Positions 24,946 through 32,796 of a stretch of 34,902 nucleotides of DNA are shown one piece after another; within the stretch, counting starts at the first letter, position 1; each line of letters opens with the position of its first letter. The position numbers and the translations under genes are program-made. Where the stretch lies: contig JACQWK010000428.1 in NCBI GenBank assembly GCA_016209525.1, forward strand, positions 1 through 34,902, written 5' to 3'. The stretch comes from Verrucomicrobiota bacterium (GTDB taxonomy: Bacteria; Verrucomicrobiota; Verrucomicrobiia; Limisphaerales; SIBE01). Under the pieces are notes generated by a model, which ran no database searches, was not told where the DNA came from, and saw nothing but the letters and a program-made list of their open reading frames with translations.

Positions 24946-26256
24946 TCATCCTCCGAGCCACCGCATGCACAGCGCCGCCAGCCCGAGGAAAAAGAAGAAT
25001 CCGGCGACATCGGTGACAGTCGTCACAAAAATGCTCGACGCCAATGCTGGATCGATCTTGAGCACTTTGAGCCCAAAAGGGATCAACACACCCGAAAGCG
25101 CCGCCGCCAACTGATTGAGCAGCATCGCTGTGCCTGCTACGAATCCGAGCGACGCGCTCCCTTTCCACAAGTAGCCCAAGACACCCACGACAAGCCCGAT
25201 GGCCAATCCATTGATCAGGCCCAAAATGATTTCTTTGATCAACGCCTTGCGGCCATCCCCAGGCGCGAGTTCGCCCAACGCCAAGTCGCGAATAATGACC
25301 GTGAGTGTCTGCATGCCGGCGTTGCCGCCTTGGCCTGCGATGATCGGGAGAAAAATCGCCAGCGCGGTCCATCGCGCGATGGTGTCTTCGAACCAGCCGA
25401 CCACGATGGCCGCCAGAAATGCGGTCGCCAGATTGACGTAAAGCCACGGCAGCCGTCTCTTGATCGAGACTGACCAAGGCGTCAACGCCCGTTCCTCACC
25501 GGACAGACCGACCATGAGCTGCATGTCTTCGGTCGCCTCGGATTGCGCGACGCGCAAGGCATCGCTCGCTTTGACGACGCCGACCAATCGGCCCTGGCGA
25601 TCCAGAACGGGAAGTCCCATGTAGTGGTAATGCTCAAACTGACGCGCCACTTCTTCCTGATCGTCGTCCGCGCGGACAAACCTCACGTCCCGGTTCATCA
25701 TGTCCTCGATGCGCCGATCCGCGTTGCGGAACACCAGGTCGCGGAGCGTGACGACACCCACCAACCGGTTGGCGTCGTCGGTCACGTAGAGGTATGAGAT
25801 GTCTTCCGGGCGCTGCTCCGGCATCCCCCGCAGGCGTTCCTGGCTCTGGCCGACCGAATCCGCCGCCCGCAAGGCGATGAAGCGGTCGCTCATGATCCCA
25901 CCGGCCGTGTCCACCGCATACCGCAGGAGAGCGTCGATGGATTGGACCTTTTCCGGCGGGAGTTTCGTGAACACATCGCGGCGCTGCATCACGGGCAGGC
26001 CGCCGAGCACATCCGCGGCCGCGTTCGGGGGCAATTCCAGGAAAAACGCAGCCAGCTCCTCAGAAGGCAGAGCGCCGAGCAAGTCGCGAGCCTTGTCCGC
26101 CTCAAGCTCGGCCAGCATGTCTGAAGCGATCGGGCGGGGAAGTTGGCGGAGGATTTCCCGTGCCTCATCGGCCGGCATTCGCTGGAGACGGTCGGCCAAA
26201 TCCGCCGGGTGCAGTCTCAGGTATTCCTCGAGGAAAATCGGCGTGCCTTCAGTCAT
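24946..26256 (-). CDS. mgtE: Magnesium transporter MgtE
   Basis: 436 residues. MgtE is an Mg2+ channel/transporter of the inner membrane, gated by its cytosolic domains. The N-terminal helical domain (about 1-115) is followed by two CBS domains (about 120-250, with ISYLYVTDDANRLVGVVTLRDL and HYHYMGLPVLDRQGRLVGVV) and a five-helix membrane domain with FLPIIAGQGGNAGMQTLT and FVTTVTDVAGFFFFLGLA, which carry the conserved pore residues. The ATG at 26254-26256 lies one base after the stop of the antiporter gene, so the two are in one operon that begins with gpgS. Confidence 0.95.
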   Translation of the reverse strand: MTEGTPIFLEEYLRLHPADLADRLQRMPADEAREILRQLPRPIASDMLAELEADKARDLLGALPSEELAAFFLELPPNAAADVLGGLPVMQRRDVFTKLPPEKVQSIDALLRYAVDTAGGIMSDRFIALRAADSVGQSQERLRGMPEQRPEDISYLYVTDDANRLVGVVTLRDLVFRNADRRIEDMMNRDVRFVRADDDQEEVARQFEHYHYMGLPVLDRQGRLVGVVKASDALRVAQSEATEDMQLMVGLSGEERALTPWSVSIKRRLPWLYVNLATAFLAAIVVGWFEDTIARWTALAIFLPIIAGQGGNAGMQTLTVIIRDLALGELAPGDGRKALIKEIILGLINGLAIGLVVGVLGYLWKGSASLGFVAGTAMLLNQLAAALSGVLIPFGLKVLKIDPALASSIFVTTVTDVAGFFFFLGLAALCMRWLGG

Positions 26257-26257
26257 A

Positions 26258-27595
26258 TCAAAACAGGCGCCAAGGCGAGAAGAATAACAGTGAAATGACG
26301 GCGAAGAACGGGATCAGGATCGGCAAGGCAAACCTGACCAGATACCCGAAAAAGCTCGGCGTATGCACTTTGGACCGCTCCGCGATGGATTTGACCATGA
26401 AGTTGGGCCCGTTCCCGATGTAGGTCATCGCTCCAAAGAACACCGCGCCGAGGGAAATCGCGACCAATTCATGGTCGTGCTGAGCCACGAACTCCCGCAC
26501 GTCGGGGGGTTCGCTGAGGCTGAGCTGATGGCGTCCCAGCGCGGCGGCGAGAAACGTCAAGTATGTCGGAGCATTGTCCAGAACGCCGGAAAGCAGCCCG
26601 GTGAACCAGAAGAATTTCATTTCGGATTGCAGGCCCAGTTCTCCGGCGTGTACTTCCAGATAATCCAGCGCCGGGACCATCGTCGCAAAAATTCCGACGA
26701 ACAGCCAGGCCACTTCGCGGATGGGCTCGAAATTGAAGTCGTTCGCCTCGTGAATCGGCTGCGGGGTCAAAAACCAGGAGCCAACTGCCGCCGCGATCAT
26801 CAACGCCTCGCTGAGGCCCGGCGGATACTTGATGAACACCGCGGCCAGGATCAGGGCGAGGAACACCAGATTGCGCAAGCCGTCGATCTTCCAGGTTTCT
26901 TTGTGTGTCTCGGCGTCCCGCACCTCGGGAGGCGCCCGGAGAAAATTCCGGCGGTCGAAACAGTAAAAAATCCCAATCAGCCCCGTGACGGCCAACGTCC
27001 ACGCGATCCAACACTTTTCCAGGACCCACCAAAACGGCACGCCTTTGATATACCCAAGGAAGAGCGGCGGGTCGCCGATCGGCGTCAGGCAGCCGCCGAT
27101 ATTGCTGACGATGAAGATGAAGAAAACGATGTGGAACGCCGTAATCCGATACTTGTTCATCCGAATCCAGGGTCGAATGAGCAGCACGGAAGCGCCGGTG
27201 GTCCCAATGAGATTGGCCAGCACCGCGCCGATGAACAAGAAGGCGCAGTTAACCCACGGTTTGGCTTCGCCTTTGACCCGAATGTGAATGCCGCCGGAGA
27301 CGACGAAAAGCGACCCGATCAGGGCAATGAAGCTGACGTATTCGTGCGCGACGTGCAGCATCCTTTCGGCATGAGCCAGCACGAAAACGTAGTAAAGAAG
27401 CGGGACGACGCCGAGGCCCATGGCGACTTTCGGGTAATGATGCTCCCACCAATGTTTGTTGATGAACGGCGCGAGGGCGATGGAAAGAAGCATCAGGCCG
27501 AACGGCAGAATCATCGCCGGGTGCGGCTCAGGGGTGCTGCCGGCAGCGGCCGCCGCAAAAAACGGCGATGGAACAGAGCGGAGAAGTTCAATCAT
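26258..27595 (-). CDS. NhaD-like Na+/H+ antiporter
   Basis: 445 residues from the ATG at 27593-27595, with some eleven membrane helices. Motifs LIGTTGASVLLIRPWIRMN, IVSNIGGCLTPIGDPPLF, LLSGVLDNAPTYLTF and MTYIGNGPNFMVKSIAE are those of the NhaD/ArsB-like ion transporter superfamily, the GNGPNFMVK form being the one usually annotated as sodium:proton antiporter. It would expel Na+ in exchange for H+. A longer version starting with TTG at 27634 is possible but less likely. It lies 54 bases after gpgS and one base before mgtE. Confidence 0.88.
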   Translation of the reverse strand: MIELLRSVPSPFFAAAAAGSTPEPHPAMILPFGLMLLSIALAPFINKHWWEHHYPKVAMGLGVVPLLYYVFVLAHAERMLHVAHEYVSFIALIGSLFVVSGGIHIRVKGEAKPWVNCAFLFIGAVLANLIGTTGASVLLIRPWIRMNKYRITAFHIVFFIFIVSNIGGCLTPIGDPPLFLGYIKGVPFWWVLEKCWIAWTLAVTGLIGIFYCFDRRNFLRAPPEVRDAETHKETWKIDGLRNLVFLALILAAVFIKYPPGLSEALMIAAAVGSWFLTPQPIHEANDFNFEPIREVAWLFVGIFATMVPALDYLEVHAGELGLQSEMKFFWFTGLLSGVLDNAPTYLTFLAAALGRHQLSLSEPPDVREFVAQHDHELVAISLGAVFFGAMTYIGNGPNFMVKSIAERSKVHTPSFFGYLVRFALPILIPFFAVISLLFFSPWRLF

Positions 27596-27649
27596 GGCCG
27601 CCACATCCTGCCGCAAGACTTCCCGTGAGCACAAGACCAGAGCAAGGCA

Positions 27650-28861
27650 TCACTCATTATCCAGCCGCACTGTTTCGCGCAACTCATCCAGGAAAGTGGG
27701 CAGCGCCGATTCCACTCGGTTCCAGTTCGGGATAAACGCCGTGCCCAGCGGGTTTTCCAGGAACGCGTTGGCGGCCGCGCGGATGCTGCGCACAAACGTG
27801 GCCACCGCGGTCTCTTCTTCGTGGCGATCATAGACCAAGCCATTGATGGCGGCGTCGGCAGCGTAGAAACGCATCGTGTCTTCCGCTTTGCGCACGTAGG
27901 CGCTGAGCAGCGTGTCGAAGAGGCCGGTATCCAGCTTGATGCCTTCGGAAGCCATGGTGCGGAAAATGCATTTGGCCACGTCGATCGCCATCCGATTCAA
28001 GCCCTTCTCCGGATCACGCGGCGAAAGTTCTTGGTGCTTGTGTTCGTAGCGCTCCGCAAATTCGGACTGGCAGATGCTTTTGGCTGCCGACACTCGGAAG
28101 ACTTCCGCCATGAGCCCCACCTCCACGCCCCAGTCCGACGGGATGCGGGCGCGGCGGGCGATGTCGAGGTCGAGCGCGATTTCGCCGGACAACGGATAGC
28201 GAAAGGTATCGAGGTAAGTGATGAAAGGGTGCTGGCCCAGGATGGTTTCGAGGGATCGGACCAGCGGAGTGAACAGCAGCCGCATCACGCGGCCGTGCAG
28301 CTTGTTCGTGAACCTGGCGACGTAACCTTTGCAGAAATCGAAGCCGAGGGTCGGATGGGCCACCGGATAGCAGAGACGAACCAGCAACTCGCGGTTGTAA
28401 GTGAGGATGTCGCAGTCGTGCGCGGCGATCATGCGAGCCTGATCGCTGCCTAGCACGTAGCCAAAACAAATCCATAGGTTCCGGCCCTTGCCGGGCGGCC
28501 CGACATTCAGTTCGGCGTCTTCGAGCTTTTTCAACAAGCATGTCATGCGCGGGCCGTCGTTCCAAATGAGCACGGGCTTTTGCGGCAGATGCGCAAAGAA
28601 ACGCCGCGCTTTGCGCCACTCGCGCTGGCGCGTCGCACCGTCAATGCCGACGACGATTTGCTTCAAGTAGGGCACGCTTTTGAGTTCGCGCACGATCAGC
28701 TTGAGGGCGTGTGTGCCCACCTCCCGAATGTGGCACGGCAGCACCAGCGCGATTGGCGTTTCTTGGGCGAAGCGCTCCAATTCCCGTTCGAGCCGGGGGA
28801 GGTCGGTCGGTCCCAGGCGGTGCAAGGTTGCAATCGCTCCGGTTTGAAAAAAATCAGCCAT
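27650..28861 (-). CDS. gpgS: Glucosyl-3-phosphoglycerate synthase
   Basis: 403 residues, GT-A fold of the GpgS/MpgS group (GT81). GpgS joins glucose from an NDP-glucose donor to 3-phosphoglycerate, giving the precursor of glucosylglycerate and related compatible solutes; it acts in the cytoplasm. Visible are the GT-A start LVLPCHIRE, GKGRNLWIC (about 124-132), the metal-binding DCD (D149, D151) in AAHDCDILTYN, and LDLDIARRARIPSDWGVEVG, the most characteristic stretch of the family. A mannosyl-donor enzyme of the same fold cannot be excluded. First gene of the gpgS-antiporter-mgtE operon and divergent from an operon with two more glycosyltransferases. The ATG at 28859-28861 gives MADFFQTG, the family's usual start. 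Confidence 0.88.
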   Translation of the reverse strand: MADFFQTGAIATLHRLGPTDLPRLERELERFAQETPIALVLPCHIREVGTHALKLIVRELKSVPYLKQIVVGIDGATRQREWRKARRFFAHLPQKPVLIWNDGPRMTCLLKKLEDAELNVGPPGKGRNLWICFGYVLGSDQARMIAAHDCDILTYNRELLVRLCYPVAHPTLGFDFCKGYVARFTNKLHGRVMRLLFTPLVRSLETILGQHPFITYLDTFRYPLSGEIALDLDIARRARIPSDWGVEVGLMAEVFRVSAAKSICQSEFAERYEHKHQELSPRDPEKGLNRMAIDVAKCIFRTMASEGIKLDTGLFDTLLSAYVRKAEDTMRFYAADAAINGLVYDRHEEETAVATFVRSIRAAANAFLENPLGTAFIPNWNRVESALPTFLDELRETVRLDNE

Positions 28862-29171
28862 AATCGAGCAATGCTATCCGCTGAAGAGGATGAACGCGCT
28901 TGTGCTCAAATGAAACGGGAACGCTGCGAGCTAAGCGGGAACAATCCAAGCATGCGTTGCTGGCCGTGCAACTCAATCTGTCGGATGGCGGCCCGACCAT
29001 CCGGGTTGTCCTCCGAGACGCCGCAGCCCCGGACCCTTAGATCATTCTGGAGGTCAAAAACGACCCAGTTTTGTCCAGACAATCATCCAAGACTCCTTCG
29101 ATCAAGCACAAGTTCTGACACGCCGCACCAGCCCGCGCCTCCCGAATTTGTTCGTGGCGGCGGAACGGAGG
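28862..29171. promoter_or_regulatory. Divergent gap between the two osmolyte operons
   Basis: 310 bases that must hold the start signals for both gpgS (-) and the glycosyltransferase operon (+). I do not see a convincing -35/-10 pair or operator. A forward frame of 104 codons from an ATG at 28870 runs through the gap and into the next gene; it resembles nothing and I leave it out. Confidence 0.35.
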
Positions 29172-30791
29172 ATGCGCCATGAAAAGGTTCGCACGTTCCA
29201 AGGGCCTCTGGAACCATGGCCGGGCTTGAGATTGATTATCGTGCATAGCCACTTTCGTCCTGGCGGAGTTCGGCGGTTGATCGAACAAGCCGCACCCTAT
29301 CTGGCCGAGGCGCTGCGGCCCCAGGTGGACGAGGTCTTGCTCGTGGGCGGCGAAGCGTCCGTCGGTTCTTGGCAGAGTGAATTTCGCGAGCGGCTCGGAG
29401 GCGCGCGTTTGCGGTGCTCCATGAGTCCGGATTTGGGCTACCTCTCGAATCGTCCGGCCCATCCACAAACGATGGCAAAGCGCATTCGCAGGCATCTCCA
29501 ACGCCTGCTTGCGGAGGCGGAACCAGGCCATTGCGTCGTGTGGGCTCATAACCTTGGCTTGGGGCGCAATCCGCTCCTGGCGCGCGAATTGACTCGGCTT
29601 TGCGCGCAAAGGAACATCCCTTTGGTCGCTCACCATCACGACTGGTGGTTCGACAATCGCTGGGCACGTTGGGCTGAAATGCGCCGCGCGGGTTTCCGCA
29701 CGGCGTCGCAAGTTGCCAGGAGCATATTCGCAGCCGGGCCGAACGTTCGCCATATCGCGATCAACCAAGCTGACGCGCGTCTTCTGCAGCGGCACTTCGG
29801 TCGCCAGGCCGGCTGGCTTCCCAATCTGTGCGAACCGATAGACCGCCCTCTCGTTCAACACGCGCGGGCGGCGCGTCTCTGGTTGTCTCAGCAATTGGGT
29901 GATGAGGCTCCCGTGTGGGTCATGCCCTGTCGTCTGCTCCGCCGGAAAAACATCGCCGAAGCCCTGTTGCTCACACGCTGGCTGCGTCCGGAAGCGTGGC
30001 TCGTGACGACCGGCGGCGTCAGTTCCCAGGAGGAACGGGATTACGCGGACACGCTGGAAAGTGCGGCCAAACAGCGAGGTTGGCGCTTGCGGCTGGGAAT
30101 TCTCAAAGGGGACGACCGCGCAGAACCCAGCGTGGCGGAGTTGCTCGCCGCAAGCGAAGCCGTGCTGCTCACTTCGCTGCTGGAAGGTTTTGGTTTTCCA
30201 TACCTTGAAGCGCTGGCGGCGCGGCGACCTCTGCTGGCCCGCCTCCTGCCCAACGTCGCGCCAGACTTGGAGCGATTCGGATTTCAGTTTCCCCAGTCGT
30301 ATGACGAATTGTGGGTGGACTCCGACCTGTTTGACTGCGAGGCCGAGAGGACCCGACAAAAGAAACTTTTCTCCGATTGGAATAGGCGTATCCCTCGATC
30401 ATTTCGGCGTTGGCTCTGCAGGCCTGGTCTCGTCGGTTCAACCGAAACTCCGAAAGCGGTCCCGTTCAGCCGCCTGACGACGACCGCTCAGTTGGAAGTG
30501 CTGGGTCAGCCTTTGGCGGAGTCTTGGGCGCGTTGCTCCGCACTGAATCCGTTCTTGAAAGTGTGGCGACGCCGGGTTCTGGCCGGCCGCCTTCGCCTGG
30601 CTTCCTGGCCACGGAAGGCGGAGGCTTGGCTCAATGGGAAGACCTATGCGCTACGCTTCCAGGAAATTCTCAGACACTCCGTCAAGTCCGGGGCGCGCGT
30701 GAACGCGAGCATCCGGGTCCAGCGCGATTTCATCCGGCAAAAACTCGGCTCAGGCCAACTGTATCCGCTACTCTGGAGCCGCAAGACATGA
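29172..30791 (+). CDS. GT4-like glycosyltransferase (GT-B fold)
   Basis: 539 residues from the ATG at 29172. The N-terminal half has RLIIVHSHFRPGGVRRLIEQ and PLVAHHHDWWFDN. The C-terminal donor-binding half has PCRLLRRKNIAEAL and the E-x7-E motif EGFGFPYLEA (E338, E346), as in retaining GT4 enzymes. A long Arg/Trp-rich tail (about 400-539) is not part of the standard fold. The HHHD motif is shared with the second GT4 enzyme of the operon (31507-32796), suggesting related acceptors. Acceptor and donor are not known. GGAGG stands only one base before the ATG, closer than normal; a TTG at 29148 is an alternative. The stop overlaps the next start (ATGA at 30788). Confidence 0.8.
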   Translation: MRHEKVRTFQGPLEPWPGLRLIIVHSHFRPGGVRRLIEQAAPYLAEALRPQVDEVLLVGGEASVGSWQSEFRERLGGARLRCSMSPDLGYLSNRPAHPQTMAKRIRRHLQRLLAEAEPGHCVVWAHNLGLGRNPLLARELTRLCAQRNIPLVAHHHDWWFDNRWARWAEMRRAGFRTASQVARSIFAAGPNVRHIAINQADARLLQRHFGRQAGWLPNLCEPIDRPLVQHARAARLWLSQQLGDEAPVWVMPCRLLRRKNIAEALLLTRWLRPEAWLVTTGGVSSQEERDYADTLESAAKQRGWRLRLGILKGDDRAEPSVAELLAASEAVLLTSLLEGFGFPYLEALAARRPLLARLLPNVAPDLERFGFQFPQSYDELWVDSDLFDCEAERTRQKKLFSDWNRRIPRSFRRWLCRPGLVGSTETPKAVPFSRLTTTAQLEVLGQPLAESWARCSALNPFLKVWRRRVLAGRLRLASWPRKAEAWLNGKTYALRFQEILRHSVKSGARVNASIRVQRDFIRQKLGSGQLYPLLWSRKT

Positions 30792-31510
30792 GAATTCGAG
30801 CCGTCATGTTTGACGTGTATGGGACGCTTTTGGAGGCCGGCCCGCCGCCTCTGGACGCGGCCCAGCAGTGGCTTTGTTTGTGCCGCGCGCACCTTGGCGA
30901 ACGGAGGCCGGCACTCTGTCTTGAATCGTTCAACACGCAGTGCCAGCGAATCATTGAGCGTGAACACAAAACGGCTCGCGCGCAGGGAGTGCCGCATCCG
31001 GAAGTGTACTGGCCGGCCGTGGCTTGCGAAGCGCTCCCGGCGCTGGAAACCTTTTCGGAAGCGGAGTTGGACGAATTTCTGTTTCGACACGCCCAATTGC
31101 AGCATGGCATCCGCCTGACTTCCGGAGCGGCCCGGTTTCTGACGGAACTGGCCGGCGAAGCCACCTTGCTGGGCGTGGCTTCGAACGCACAAGCTTATAC
31201 GATTCGCGAGTTCCAGTCAGCGTTGATCACCGCGGGGCTGAATCCTTCCATCTTCCAACGGGACCTTTGTTTTTGGTCGTTCGAGCACGGCTTTGGCAAG
31301 CCGGATCCGCATGTCTTCCAGATTCTGGCTGCGCGGTTGCGGGCGCGCCGGATTTACGCGCGGGAAACGCTGATGGTCGGCGACCGGTTGGATAACGACA
31401 TCGAACCGGCCAAGGCCCACGGCTGGCACACCTGGCAGATGTCCGCGCCAACGGACGAAGAGTGGGCCAAGTTGCGCCGGGCGTTGTTTCATCCGGAGCA
31501 CGGCTTATGA
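30788..31510 (+). CDS. HAD-superfamily hydrolase
   Basis: 240 residues. Motif I is MFDVYGTLLE with nucleophile D9, then VASNAQ (motif II region), GKPDP (motif III Lys) and MVGDRLDNDIEPAKAHGW (motif IV). The expected place is dephosphorylation of a glycosyl-phosphoglycerate made by the neighbouring glycosyltransferases. However, motif I is D-x-Y, as in haloacid dehalogenases, not the D-x-D of most HAD phosphatases, so the phosphatase role is open. Overlaps both neighbours by four bases (ATGA at each end), which ties it to the operon. Confidence 0.85.
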   Translation: MRIRAVMFDVYGTLLEAGPPPLDAAQQWLCLCRAHLGERRPALCLESFNTQCQRIIEREHKTARAQGVPHPEVYWPAVACEALPALETFSEAELDEFLFRHAQLQHGIRLTSGAARFLTELAGEATLLGVASNAQAYTIREFQSALITAGLNPSIFQRDLCFWSFEHGFGKPDPHVFQILAARLRARRIYARETLMVGDRLDNDIEPAKAHGWHTWQMSAPTDEEWAKLRRALFHPEHGL

Positions 31511-32796
31511 GCACCTGCATTCTGACGAGCGGCGCACCGAGGCGCATCGGTTTCATCTCGACCCGTTTCCACGGCACGGATGGAGTCACGCTCGAGGCGT
31601 GCAAGTGGGCGCACATTCTCCGAGGCATGGGCCATTCCTGTTACTGGATGGGCGGGTTGCTCGCCACTCCGCCTGAAGTGAGTTACCTCGCTCCCTTGGC
31701 TTGCTTCTATCATCCGGAAGTGACCGAGGTGCAGAATCGACTCTTCGGCATCGGCTTCCGCACCCGCGCTGTCACGAACCAAATCCATTCGATCAAGGAG
31801 CGTCTCAAGGACGAGCTCTATCGGTTCGTTGAGAAGTTCCGGCTCGAAGTGCTCATCCCGGAGAACATCCTGGCCATTCCCATGCACGTGCCATTGGGAT
31901 TGGCGATGACGGAGGTCCTGGCGGAAACGAGTCTCCCGGCGATTGCGCACCACCACGATTTCTCTTGGGAACGCGAGCGTTTCACCCTGAGTGCGGTGAA
32001 CGACTATTTGCAGGCGGCCTTTCCGCCGTTGCTCCACAGGACGGAACACGTCGTGATCAACAGCATGGCTCAAAAGGAACTCGCGCGCCGGCTGGGCATC
32101 CCTTCGACCGTGATCCCCAACGTGCTGGATTTCGAGACTCCGCCCCCCGGACGGGACGATTACAACGCGGACCTTCGCCGCCAAATCGGCTTGAGCGATG
32201 AGGACTGGTTCATTTTGCAGCCCACGCGCGTCGTGGCCCGCAAGGGCATCGAACACGCGATTGAACTGGTCCGGCGCCTCCGAGAACCGCGGGCCAAGCT
32301 CATCATCTCTCACCCCGCCGGAGACGAAGGCAGCGCTTACCTGCAAATGTTGCGCGAGCGGATTGATGACGCACGGATTGACGTGCGATTTGCAGCGGAC
32401 CGCGTCGGGGAGCAACGGGGGGTGAACGCGGGCGGCCGAAAAGTTTACACGTTATTCGACGTGTATGTGCACGCTGACCTCGTCACCTATCCGAGTTACT
32501 ACGAGGGCTTCGGCAACGCTTTCCTCGAAGCCATTTACGTCGGCAAGCCGGTTGTCGTCAACACTTACGCCGTTTATGCCCGGGATATCGATCCCCTCGG
32601 ATTCAAGACCATCGAAATGACGCAATTGGTCACGAACCAAGTCGTGGAACAAACGCGCACAGTTTTGCGGGACAGCGCGATGCGGCAAGAATGGGCCAAG
32701 ATCAACTATGACCTGGGTTTGAAGTATTTCTCCTACGCCGTCGCCCGGCGCAAGCTGGCGGCGAGACTGGCCAATTTGTTTGGGGAAGGGGTATGA
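31507..32796 (+). CDS. GT4 glycosyltransferase, mannosylglucosylglycerate-synthase-like
   Basis: 429 residues, GT-B fold. The N-terminal half has GFISTRFHGTDGVTLEACKW, VLIPENILAIPMHVPLGLAM, AIAHHHDFSWERERF and VVINSMAQKELARRLGIP. The C-terminal half has ILQPTRVVARKGIEHAIEL, the E-x7-E site EGFGNAFLEA (E333, E341) and FKTIEMTQLVTNQVVE. From memory this set of motifs is that of the enzymes that add mannose to glucosylglycerate or its phosphate in Thermotogales (MggA/MggS type). The donor and acceptor are inferred. The chosen ATG at 31507 overlaps the HAD stop codon; a longer start at 31462 would overlap more. Confidence 0.78.
   Translation: MSTCILTSGAPRRIGFISTRFHGTDGVTLEACKWAHILRGMGHSCYWMGGLLATPPEVSYLAPLACFYHPEVTEVQNRLFGIGFRTRAVTNQIHSIKERLKDELYRFVEKFRLEVLIPENILAIPMHVPLGLAMTEVLAETSLPAIAHHHDFSWERERFTLSAVNDYLQAAFPPLLHRTEHVVINSMAQKELARRLGIPSTVIPNVLDFETPPPGRDDYNADLRRQIGLSDEDWFILQPTRVVARKGIEHAIELVRRLREPRAKLIISHPAGDEGSAYLQMLRERIDDARIDVRFAADRVGEQRGVNAGGRKVYTLFDVYVHADLVTYPSYYEGFGNAFLEAIYVGKPVVVNTYAVYARDIDPLGFKTIEMTQLVTNQVVEQTRTVLRDSAMRQEWAKINYDLGLKYFSYAVARRKLAARLANLFGEGV

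Noticed and set aside
26363..27628. 421-codon frame antisense to the Na+/H+ antiporter
   Set aside because: Highly charged translation typical of the reverse strand of a membrane protein; the sense strand has all family motifs.
28870..29182. 104-codon ORF in the gap between gpgS and the glycosyltransferase
   Set aside because: No recognisable domain and no ribosome site; its end overlaps the next gene and it continues a shadow frame of gpgS.
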